From Chryseobacterium paludis (GTDB taxonomy: Bacteria; Bacteroidota; Bacteroidia; Flavobacteriales; Weeksellaceae): a stretch of DNA of 64,000 bases. This document shows positions 41,503 to 50,400 of the stretch, piece by piece (within the stretch, counting starts at the first letter, position 1; the number at the start of each line of letters is the position of its first letter). The notes beneath the pieces were generated by a model. That model made no database searches and was not told where the DNA came from. It saw nothing but the letters and a program-made list of their open reading frames with translations. The position numbers and the translations under genes were made by a program. The stretch covers positions 2,666,001-2,730,000 of the forward strand of contig NZ_CP099966.1 of the NCBI RefSeq assembly GCF_025403485.1, in the 5' to 3' direction.

Positions 41503-41964
41503 TTATAAATTTTCGTTCTTTATAAAACGTTCGGCAATTGTATCATAATTGACAAGATCATTCTTCACTGGAAGCATTTTAGAAAAAGAGTCATCATTGA
41601 TTCTCCATTTATTCTTTATTCCCAAATAATAGATTGCACCAGGATCCTTCTGATCTGCCCAATGTTCTATTTGAGTGAGCTTGGTGTACCCTTTTTTCTT
41701 AACCGTAAATCTAAAATCAATCTCGCCTTTTTCAGATTTATTCAGTTTTGAAAAAAAATATCCTTTATCGTCTGTAGAAGCAATAACATTATTATTTTCA
41801 TCTACAATTGTAGCTCCCATTACCGGTTGCTTTGTTTTAGAATCAATAATAATTCCTGCAATATGAATTTCTCTTGAATTTTCTTGAATTTGGGCATACA
41901 TAGTAGAAAAAAATGCAGCTACGAAGATCATTAAAAAACCTAGAATTCCTGTTCGTTTTTTCAT
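41503..41964 (-). CDS. Secreted CarboxypepD_reg-like domain protein
   Basis: 153 residues. Signal peptide to about AAFFSTMYAQ (residue 25), then one carboxypeptidase-regulatory-like beta sandwich: IHIAGIIIDSKTKQPVMGATIVDENNNVIASTDDKGYFF, the module usually found at the N-terminus of SusC receptors. Here it stands alone with a charged C-terminal segment. It begins seven bases after the amino-acid permease stop, so it is co-transcribed with that transporter, an unexpected pairing. Function unknown. Confidence 0.75.
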   Translation of the reverse strand: MKKRTGILGFLMIFVAAFFSTMYAQIQENSREIHIAGIIIDSKTKQPVMGATIVDENNNVIASTDDKGYFFSKLNKSEKGEIDFRFTVKKKGYTKLTQIEHWADQKDPGAIYYLGIKNKWRINDDSFSKMLPVKNDLVNYDTIAERFIKNENL

Positions 41965-41971
41965 TTATTAA

Positions 41972-43408
41972 TTATTTAGTTTTAGGTTTATACAATTTAT
42001 ACATTACAAATAAGAAGGTTAACCAAATCGGAATTAAAATTACCTGTATCTCCATTCCTGTGATACACATAAGTACTAAAATTATCAATAAAAAAACAAT
42101 ACAGATATAATTAGAGACAGGATAAAATATAGATGGAAATAGTGTTCTAACTCCATCTTTTATTTTGCTTTTTCTGAATTTTAAATGGGTATAGCATATC
42201 ATCAACCAGTTGATAATAAGTGTAGATACCACCAAGGCCATTAAATATTCAAAAGCCTTTTCAGGAACTAATTTATTAATGATGATACAGATACCCGCAA
42301 AACAAGAGGACACGATAATCGCATTGGTAGGTACGTGATTTTTATTAAGTTTCATTAAGCCTTTGGGAGCGTTTCCTTGCTGAGCCAATCCAAAAAGCAT
42401 TCGACTATTGCTGTAAACACTACTGTTATAAACTGACAGAGCTGCTGTTAGAACAATTAAATTAAGAATATTTGCAATCAATGAATTGAATTGAATCACT
42501 TTCCCAAAAATGGTAAATTCAAGTCCGTTTAGATTTTGAAAAACCATCACGAAAGGGCTTGATCCCTCTGTAATATCTCTCCATGGGCTTAATGCAAATA
42601 AAATAACCAAAGCCCCAACATAGAAAATTAAAATCCTATAAATTACCTGATTGGTCGCTTTTGGTATTGTTTTTTCGGGGTTTTTAGCTTCAGCAGCAGT
42701 AATCCCAATTAATTCTAATCCGCCAAAAGAAAACATAATCATAGCCATTGCTGCGAAAAGACCTGTATATCCGTTTTCATTTTTATTAAATAATCCTTTT
42801 GGGAAAAATCCGCCATCATTCCATAAATTCTGGATGCTCGCTTTCTCACCTCCGCTTCCACTTACCAATAAGTAAATACCAAAAACGATCATAGCAACGA
42901 TAGCTACTACTTTGATAATTGAAAACCAAAATTCGGTTTCTCCATATACTTTTACAGAAGCGAGATTAAGCGCATTAATCAGCACAAAGAAAACTAAGCT
43001 TGAAACCCAGAGTGGAATTTCCGGCCACCAGAAATGAATATAGTGACCAATCGCTGTAAGCTCGGCCATACTCACCAAAATATAAAGAATCCAATAATTC
43101 CATCCTGAGGCAAAACCAGGGAAATTCCCCCAATATTTATAGGCAAAATAACTAAAGCTTCCTGATACAGGTTCCTGAACGACCATTTCACCAAGCTGAC
43201 GCATAATAAAGAAGGCAATAATCCCAGCTAAAGCATATCCTAAAATAACAGATGGACCTGCTAAAACGGCAGCGGGACCGATTCCAAGAAACAGTCCTGT
43301 TCCAATAGCGCCACCTAAGGCGATTAATTGAATATGTCGGTTGGTTAGTCCTCTAACCAAAGAGGTATTTTGTTGTGGATTTTGTTCAGTTTTCTCTTCG
43401 TGGTTCAT
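41972..43408 (-). CDS. Amino acid permease (APC superfamily, AAT type)
   Basis: 478 residues with 12 predicted helices. Signature region near the start: LVRGLTNRHIQLIALGGAIGTGLFLGIGPAAVLAGPSVIL, followed by GEMVVQEPVSGSFSYFA and FSFGGLELIGITAAEAKNPEKTIPKA. These are the AroP/ProY/CycA-type proton-coupled amino acid importers. Substrate cannot be assigned. It is the first gene of an operon with the small secreted protein downstream. Confidence 0.9.
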   Translation of the reverse strand: MNHEEKTEQNPQQNTSLVRGLTNRHIQLIALGGAIGTGLFLGIGPAAVLAGPSVILGYALAGIIAFFIMRQLGEMVVQEPVSGSFSYFAYKYWGNFPGFASGWNYWILYILVSMAELTAIGHYIHFWWPEIPLWVSSLVFFVLINALNLASVKVYGETEFWFSIIKVVAIVAMIVFGIYLLVSGSGGEKASIQNLWNDGGFFPKGLFNKNENGYTGLFAAMAMIMFSFGGLELIGITAAEAKNPEKTIPKATNQVIYRILIFYVGALVILFALSPWRDITEGSSPFVMVFQNLNGLEFTIFGKVIQFNSLIANILNLIVLTAALSVYNSSVYSNSRMLFGLAQQGNAPKGLMKLNKNHVPTNAIIVSSCFAGICIIINKLVPEKAFEYLMALVVSTLIINWLMICYTHLKFRKSKIKDGVRTLFPSIFYPVSNYICIVFLLIILVLMCITGMEIQVILIPIWLTFLFVMYKLYKPKTK

Positions 43409-43537
43409 AGAATGAATTATTCGCTAAATATATAAAAACTTCACAGAAATTCCCTTCTATAAACAAAGTTCAACGTTCAATTTATTAAACACTCAAGAAT
43501 TTAGCTAAAATTAGAAAAGTAGAATAATTATAGAAAA

Positions 43538-43831
43538 TTAAATATATTCTTCAGGAATCGGAATATTATTTTGTTTCATATAGTGAATAAGATCATGGTA
43601 TTTATCTTCATAATCTGTTATTCCACATCGATGAGAAATGCTGCAAATATCTGAGGGCTTAATTTCCAGGATATTTGAAATTTTACTTAAAATATCGAGA
43701 TTGATCTTTACTTTAGAATTCTCAATATCAGAATAGGCTTTTTGTGAAATCCCCATTTCAAAAGCCATATATTCCTGTGTAAAATCTTTACTTCGTCGAA
43801 CTTTTCTTATATTTTGACCACATATTTTCAT
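43538..43831 (-). CDS. XRE-family HTH regulator, short
   Basis: 97 residues. HTH_3 domain at 5-62 (IRKVRRSKDFTQEYMAFEMGISQKAYSDIENSKVKINLDILSKISNILEI), then a Cys-containing segment (DICSISHRCGI) and a short acidic tail. It is divergent from ccoNO over a 193-base gap that contains TACACGTTACATGATATTT (43920-43938), which partly matches TACACGCGTCATGTGATTT upstream of the other XRE gene (14 of 19). Confidence 0.8.
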   Translation of the reverse strand: MKICGQNIRKVRRSKDFTQEYMAFEMGISQKAYSDIENSKVKINLDILSKISNILEIKPSDICSISHRCGITDYEDKYHDLIHYMKQNNIPIPEEYI

Positions 43832-44024
43832 CGTATTTGTTTTAGTAGTTTTTGGTATGGTTTAGAAGGATATCTACTAGCCTCTAACAAAGTTAATAAA
43901 TACCTTTGGCAAAACATTATACACGTTACATGATATTTATTTCCTAATCAGATTTAGCCTTAAAAACATCAGTATAAAGCTAAATGGTAATAAATATTAA
44001 TTCTGTACAACAACTATTGGAATT

Positions 44025-46304
44025 ATGGAGACGCAAAAATTTAATTATGACAATAATATTGTCAGAGCATTTCTCTATGCTACTATTGTATTTGGCCTGG
44101 TTGGTTTTTTACTTGGTCTTACTGCAGCATTAATGCTCTTCTACCCGGAGTTACCCGAATTTTTATTCGGAACTGATGATACAACGATCCAAAGTTTAAG
44201 AAGTGGAAATATCCAGGGATTAATAAACACACAGGGAGCAATGGGATTCGGAAGAATCCGAATGCTTCATACAAGTGCTGTTATTTTTGCTTTTGTCTGT
44301 AATTCATTTTTCTGTGGTGCCTATTATAGCATGCAGCGATTATTAAAAACAAGAATGTATAGTGATACCTTGTCATGGATCCACTTCTGGTCATGGCAGA
44401 TCATGATTATCAGCGTTGTTATAACTTTCTTAATGGGAATTAATACTTCAAAAGAATATGCTGAACACGAATGGCCAATTGATATTTTAATTGCTTTCTC
44501 GTGGATCATCTTTGGTATTAATATGTTTGGAACGATTGCCAGAAGAAGGGTCAGACATCTGTATGTTGCCATCTGGTTTTATATTGCAACCTGGATTGCT
44601 GTAGCCATGCTTCATATTTTTAATAATCTTGAAGTTCCATTATCATTTACGAGCTGGAAATCCTATTCTGTATATGCGGGAGTAAAAGATGCTCTTGTGC
44701 AATGGTGGTATGGTCATAATGCAGTTGCATTTGTACTGACAACTCCGGTATTGGGTTTGATGTATTACTTTATGCCAAAAGCGGCACAGCGTCCTGTATT
44801 TTCTTACAAATTATCTATTATCCATTTTTGGTCGCTGATATTCGTATACCTTTGGGCAGGTCCGCATCACCTTCAGTATACAGCGCTTCCGGCATGGGCT
44901 CAGGCGGTAGGTACAGGTTTTTCTATTATGCTTATTGCTCCATCTTGGGGAGGCATGCTCAATGGTCTTCTTACTTTAAGAGGAGCTTGGGATAAAGTAA
45001 GAGAAAATCCTATCCTTAAATTCTTCGTTGTAGCAGTAACCTGTTATGGAATGGCCACTTTTGAAGGACCACTTTTAGCGACTAAATCTTTAAATAAAAT
45101 CGGACATTACACCGACTGGGTAATTGGCCACGTTCACCTGGGAGCTCTTGGATGGAATGGTTTTATGGCCTTTGGAGTAATTTATTACCTGATCCCGATC
45201 ATGTGGAGAACAGAGCTTTGGTCTAAAAAACTGGCCAACTGGCACTTCTGGCTGGGAACTTTAGGAATCATTTTCTACGCTGTTCCGATGTATATTTCAG
45301 GATTTACTCAGGGATTGATGTGGAAGCAATTTAACCCGGATGGAACACTATTGTGGAAAAACTGGTTAGATACGGTAACTGCTATTATACCTTACTTCAA
45401 AATGAGATTTTTGGGTGGTATCCTTTATCTGTCAGGAGCGATCTTAATGGTTATCAATGTTATTAAAACCATCAAAGCAGGCTCATTCCAGAAAGAAGTT
45501 CCGGCAGAAGCACCTGCTTTAGCTAATATTGGAAGCCAAAGAAAAGAGGGTGAAGGTGCTCACCTTTGGCTTGAAAGAACACCAAAACTACTTTCTATAT
45601 TAGCTTTTATTGTAATCTCAGTTGGTGGATTGGTGGAAATTGTCCCTACCCTGACCATAAAAAGTAATCTCCCTCAAATTACTGCTGTAAAACCATATTC
45701 ACCACTGGAACTTGAAGGCAGGGATCTGTATATCCGTGAGGGTTGTAATTCCTGTCACTCCCAAATGGTCAGACCATTCAGAGATGAAGTGATGAGATTT
45801 GATGGTAAAAATGGACAATACTCTAAAGCGGGAGAGTTCGTATATGATCGTCCATTCCTATGGGGATCTAAAAGAACAGGACCCGACTTACATAGGGAAG
45901 GAAGTAGAAATCCAGATTCATGGCATTTTAAACATATGTACAATCCAAGAATTACTTCAGCAGGATCTATCATGCCTCGTTTCCCGTGGTTAATTACCAA
46001 TAAACTTGACCGTTCTGAAATGGTTAGCAAAATGGAATTAATGAAAAACACTTTTGACATTCCTTACACAAAAGCTCAGATAGACTCGGCCAATCAATGG
46101 GCAGACAATCAATCTAAAGCTATTGTAAAAAGAATCTATTCTGAAGCAACTGACGTAAAAGATCAGGTGCAGAAAGACAAGATAACAAAAGGTCCGGCAT
46201 TCGTTCCTCTTGAACAAAGAGAAATTATTGCCATGATCGCCTATTTGCAAAGATTGGGTACAGATATCAAAACCACCGATATTAAAACTGCAAGTGTTGA
46301 CTAA
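44025..46304 (+). CDS. ccoN: cbb3-type cytochrome c oxidase, fused subunits I and II (CcoN-CcoO)
   Basis: 759 residues. The N-terminal CcoN part (about 12 helices, residues 1-490) carries the expected heme and CuB ligands: His82 in RMLHTSAV, WWYGHNAVAF, GPHHLQYTALPAW and DWVIGHVHLGALG. The C-terminal CcoO part begins with a membrane helix near 525 and has the heme c motif C574-NSC-H578 (GCNSCHSQMVRPFRDE). Separate genes in Proteobacteria are fused here, as known in Bacteroidetes. It is the catalytic subunit of a high-affinity terminal oxidase that pumps protons. ccoP follows after 19 bases. No ccoS, ccoQ, ccoG or ccoH is in the window. Confidence 0.96.
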   Translation: METQKFNYDNNIVRAFLYATIVFGLVGFLLGLTAALMLFYPELPEFLFGTDDTTIQSLRSGNIQGLINTQGAMGFGRIRMLHTSAVIFAFVCNSFFCGAYYSMQRLLKTRMYSDTLSWIHFWSWQIMIISVVITFLMGINTSKEYAEHEWPIDILIAFSWIIFGINMFGTIARRRVRHLYVAIWFYIATWIAVAMLHIFNNLEVPLSFTSWKSYSVYAGVKDALVQWWYGHNAVAFVLTTPVLGLMYYFMPKAAQRPVFSYKLSIIHFWSLIFVYLWAGPHHLQYTALPAWAQAVGTGFSIMLIAPSWGGMLNGLLTLRGAWDKVRENPILKFFVVAVTCYGMATFEGPLLATKSLNKIGHYTDWVIGHVHLGALGWNGFMAFGVIYYLIPIMWRTELWSKKLANWHFWLGTLGIIFYAVPMYISGFTQGLMWKQFNPDGTLLWKNWLDTVTAIIPYFKMRFLGGILYLSGAILMVINVIKTIKAGSFQKEVPAEAPALANIGSQRKEGEGAHLWLERTPKLLSILAFIVISVGGLVEIVPTLTIKSNLPQITAVKPYSPLELEGRDLYIREGCNSCHSQMVRPFRDEVMRFDGKNGQYSKAGEFVYDRPFLWGSKRTGPDLHREGSRNPDSWHFKHMYNPRITSAGSIMPRFPWLITNKLDRSEMVSKMELMKNTFDIPYTKAQIDSANQWADNQSKAIVKRIYSEATDVKDQVQKDKITKGPAFVPLEQREIIAMIAYLQRLGTDIKTTDIKTASVD

Positions 46305-46323
46305 CTATTAAAATCAATGTAAA

Positions 46324-47211
46324 ATGAAAACGAGAACACCCATTTCAATATATATCATTGTAACCATCGGGCTAACCATTATGGCATTTGAGATGTTCGC
46401 ACAGGATTCGGGTTATTTCACATCTCCTTTCTTCTGGGCATTATTACTCATTGCAATCATCCTGCTTTTGATTATGAATTCTATAGGAGATCTGGTGGAA
46501 AATGAACAGTTCAGCAGATTAACAGAAAATGAAAAGAAAGAATATCTGACAGAAAAGAATATTTCCTATTTTCAAAAGCTTTGGAATTCTGCGTTTAAGA
46601 AACAGTCGCAGACTGAAGAAAAAGACATTCTCATCGATCATGGTTTTGATGGAATTACTGAACTTGATAATTCTTTACCAAAATGGTGGATTGGATTATT
46701 CTATTTTGGAATTGTCTTCTGCGCCATCTATATGATTGCTTTTGCATTTACAGATTACGCGCATCCTGATGTGGAATATGACAAGGAAACAAAAACGATG
46801 CTTGCATCGATTGTAGAATATGAAAAAAATGCACCTACTATTGATTTAGAAACAGCAAAATACAGTGCTGACAATATCGCAGAAGGTGAACAGCTTTTCA
46901 AAACCAACTGTGTAACCTGCCATGGAGATGGTGCAAAAGGAGGAATCGGACCAAATCTTACTGATAAGCACTGGATTAATATCAAAGAAAAAAGCCTTTT
47001 TAAGAATGTTTTCTGGATGCTTGAAAACGGTTCTCCAAATAATCCTACCATGAGACCTTTCATTAAGGAAGGAACGATCACAGGAAGGGATGCCGAAAAA
47101 ATTGCAGCTTACATATACCATATCAATCAGGAAACAAGTCCGATTACCCAAGCTCTGGGCGGGGCGGCTCCACAAGGAGAAGAAGTAAAATGGGAAAACA
47201 ATAATGAATAA
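46324..47211 (+). CDS. ccoP: cbb3-type cytochrome c oxidase subunit III (CcoP), single-heme
   Basis: 295 residues. Hydrophobic helices at about 8-26, 33-50 and 118-140 are followed by a periplasmic cytochrome c domain with one heme c motif, C196-VTC-H200 (NCVTCHGDGAKGGIGPNL), and a Met ligand probably in NPTMRPF. Proteobacterial CcoP has two heme motifs; only one is present here. It relays electrons to CcoO. It shares an operon with ccoNO; the small CcoQ subunit gene that may lie between them is absent (19-base gap). Confidence 0.93.
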   Translation: MKTRTPISIYIIVTIGLTIMAFEMFAQDSGYFTSPFFWALLLIAIILLLIMNSIGDLVENEQFSRLTENEKKEYLTEKNISYFQKLWNSAFKKQSQTEEKDILIDHGFDGITELDNSLPKWWIGLFYFGIVFCAIYMIAFAFTDYAHPDVEYDKETKTMLASIVEYEKNAPTIDLETAKYSADNIAEGEQLFKTNCVTCHGDGAKGGIGPNLTDKHWINIKEKSLFKNVFWMLENGSPNNPTMRPFIKEGTITGRDAEKIAAYIYHINQETSPITQALGGAAPQGEEVKWENNNE

Positions 47212-47240
47212 ATATTTAACTAAAACTATCACTATATCAT

Positions 47241-47325
47241 GCCCCCTTTTATCACTAACTAACATTAAATTTCATTTTTCTAAACCTTTTCATACTTTGA
47301 AAAATGTATAAAAAGGGGGCTTTTT
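47241..47325 (+). terminator. Two-tier hairpin downstream of ccoP
   Basis: Outer perfect stem GCCCCCTTTT (47241-47250) with AAAAGGGGGC (47311-47320) followed by TTTTT; inner perfect stem CATTTTTC (47273-47280) with GAAAAATG (47299-47306). The 60-base outer loop is much longer than normal for a terminator, though the GC-rich arm plus T5 would still serve as one. Confidence 0.65.
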
Positions 47326-47340
47326 AAACTAAAAAATAAA

Positions 47341-47425
47341 TCCAAGCCTTGACTGTTGTCTCAACTAATTCACTTCACTTCGATTCAACTAAAATTCCAT
47401 AAAAGGCAGTCAAGGCAGGATTTTT
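47341..47425 (+). other. Second long-loop inverted repeat, possible small RNA or terminator
   Basis: GCCTTGACTG (47346-47355) pairs perfectly with CAGTCAAGGC (47407-47416); flanking TCC/GGA can extend the stem, then TTTTT at 47421-47425. The loop is 51 bases. With the preceding two-tier hairpin it fills the ccoP-tamB gap with structure; no ORF is present. Confidence 0.5.
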
Positions 47426-47473
47426 GCATTCGCAAAGGGGTACCACATCGGGTAATTTTTTAAATAGTATTAT

Positions 47474-47481
47474 TATCTTTG
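47474..47481 (+). promoter_or_regulatory. Probable -7 box of the tamB operon
   Basis: TATCTTTG, 19 bases before the TTG start of tamB at 47500. -33 not clear. Confidence 0.4.
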
Positions 47482-47499
47482 TTATAAACCCTATCACAT

Positions 47500-50400
47500 T
47501 TGAAACTAAAAATTAATAAAAGAAAACTCCTGAGGCGCTTTGCCATTACCATTATATCAATATTGGTACTTCTTGCCCTACTTATACTAAGTTTGCGTCT
47601 TCCAGCGGTTCAAAACTTTATTAAAGACAAACTTATTGTCTACCTCGAGAAAAAAATCAAAACAAAAGTCAGCCTTGAAAAGGTTTATATAGGATTCCCT
47701 AACAGTCTTGTTATGGAAAATCTTTATTTAAAAGGTCAGGATATTGATACCCTTCTAGCTGTTAAAAAACTGGATGTTGGATTAAATATGCTTAAACTCA
47801 TCAATTCTACTGCGGATATTACTTCTGTCGATCTTGAAGGTGTGAAGGCTAATGTGGTCAGAAAAAAACATGGGAAATTTAATTTCGATTATATTATTGA
47901 TGCTTTTGCCACTTCAGATAAGGAAGAAAGCCCTTCAAAACCATTTATTATTTCACTTGATAAAATCAACTTAAAAGATATTGGGGTTACTTTTAATGAT
48001 CAGCAATCAGGAAATGACATAAAATTATACTTCAAATCTTTCGATACAAGAGTAAAAACTTTTGATTTAAATAAAAATAATTACGCAGTCAATGACATTA
48101 ATCTGGATGGATTAAAACTAAAATTAAAACAAGATCTCGTAGAAGAAGTTTCGAAGAAAGTTGAGAAAAAAGTTGATTCTTTAAATCAGAAAAAATCAAT
48201 GAATATTGGTTTGAGAGGAATCAAACTAACCAATTTTGATATTGATTACGGTGATGACAATACAAAAACTTTTGCAAAGGTTTTATTTAAAGAACTAAGT
48301 ACAAAGGTCAATAAACTGGATCTGGATAATAATTCCTATAATGTGTCAAATATTATTCTTTCCGGAGCAGATATCAATGCCAATCTTTATTTACCTGCCC
48401 AAAATGCTAATCCAAAAAAAGAAGAAGCCACCTCACCAGGAAGCTCAGAAAAGGAAAAAGCAATGAAAGTACTTTTGGGTAAACTGGTTCTTAATGATGT
48501 AAAAGTAGCTTACCATAATACCGCAATCGCTCCTACCAAACAGGGGATGGACTTCAACCACCTTAATTTTTCAAAAATGAATGTTGAGGTCCGAAGTTTC
48601 AAAATGGAAAACAACACCTTTGCAGGAACGGTAAATTCAGCAGAAATCCAGGAAGGACGTGGTCTGGATATTCAAAAATTTAACACAGATTTTGTTTATG
48701 GAGAAAAGGAAGCCTATCTTAAAGATCTATACTTACAGACTCCAAAAACAATATTAAGAGATGAGGTTATTTTACAATATAATTCTATTGAACAGCTGAC
48801 TTCTAATCTTGGGGCCGTAAAAATATCTGCTAATATCCATGATTCTAAAATAGGTTTTTCTGACATTCTAAATTTAGTTCCGACCTTAGGAAACACTGTT
48901 CCATTCAATAAATACCCCAATACCATACTTGCTGTAAATGCAAATGTAAAAGGAAGTGTGAATGATTTATTGATTCAGGATTTAAAAGTTGCAGGATTGG
49001 ATCAGTTAAGGGTTGCAGCATCAGGAAGAATCAGAAATGCCATGAACCCTGATCAATTGTATTATGATTTAAAAATTGAAGAATTTTCTTCATCAGCAAA
49101 AACGATCTATAATCTGGTTCCTAAAAATACTATACCATCCAATATTTCATTACCTTCTAATTTCAGTATAAAAGGAACTGCAAAAGGAACTACCAAACTG
49201 GTCAATACCAATCTTAATCTTTATTCTACTCTAGGGAATGCAGCTATCATTGCCAATGTAGATATGCGTAGAAAAAATTACGAATTATATGATATAAAAG
49301 CCAATCTTCAAGGAATACAGGTTGGAAAGATCATTCAGAATAAAGATATTGGATCAGTTACTGCACAGATTTCCGCAAAGGGAGAAAGTTTTGATTTCAA
49401 AAAAGCAAAAGCGGATCTTAAGGGTCATGTTGCTTCCGCCACATATAAAGGCTATCAGTACCGCGACATGAATTTGACCGGAAAAATAAATAATGGTGCT
49501 TATCATATTCTTTTAGATTCTAATGATCCGAATGCCAATCTGAAATTGACCGCTTCCGGAGTTTATAATGAGAAGAATCCTACAGTAAAGGTTAATGGAG
49601 ATATTATCAAACTAGATCTTAATAAACTTGGGTTCTATGAAAAACAAATGATCATTGGAGGGAAAATTGATGGTGACTTCACCAATCTGGACCCTGATCA
49701 TTTGAATGGATATTTAAATCTTCAGAACTTCGCATTTTCAGATACCAAAGAGGTTTATCCTATTCAGGAAGTACATTTGAAAGCAAGTTCAGCAAATGAT
49801 TCAACGAATATTGTTTTCAATTCTCAAATCGCAGATGTAGAACTGAAAGGAAAATATAAATTGACTCAGATATTTGGATCATTAACCCAAACTATTAATC
49901 AATATTATCAATTTCAGAAACCCGATAAAACTCAAAAGATTGATGCTGGTCAGTATTTTACATTTAATGCGAAGGTTAAAAATGACGATCTGATCAGAAA
50001 ATTTGTTCCTGATCTGAAAAGTTTTGAAACCATCAATTTAGTTGGAAATTACAATGCCGATTCTCAAAAGATTGAAATTGATGGACAGATCCCACAGTTA
50101 TTATACGGAGAGAATTCAATTGAAAATGCAACGTTAAAAGTAACCAACGAGAATCAGGCATTACAATACAACCTGAATGTTGCTGCCCTAAAAAGTTCGA
50201 GTCTTGCTTTAAATAAAATTAATATCGGAGGTGATGTTTCGAACAATATCATTAATTACAATATCACAACCAAAGATCAAAAAGATGTTACTCAATTTCT
50301 GATTGCCGGAAATGCAAAATCATTAAATGACATTACAGAAGTTTCTCTGAATCCGGATGGTTTAAAATTAAATTATAATGACTGGACAGTTGCTGAAGGA

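Noticed and set aside
46755..47265. Minus-strand frames opposite ccoP
   Set aside because: Antisense to the conserved cytochrome c domain; no independent support.
47241..47425. A known riboswitch before tamB
   Set aside because: No match to a riboswitch consensus that I can recognise; the arms look like terminator or small-RNA stems.
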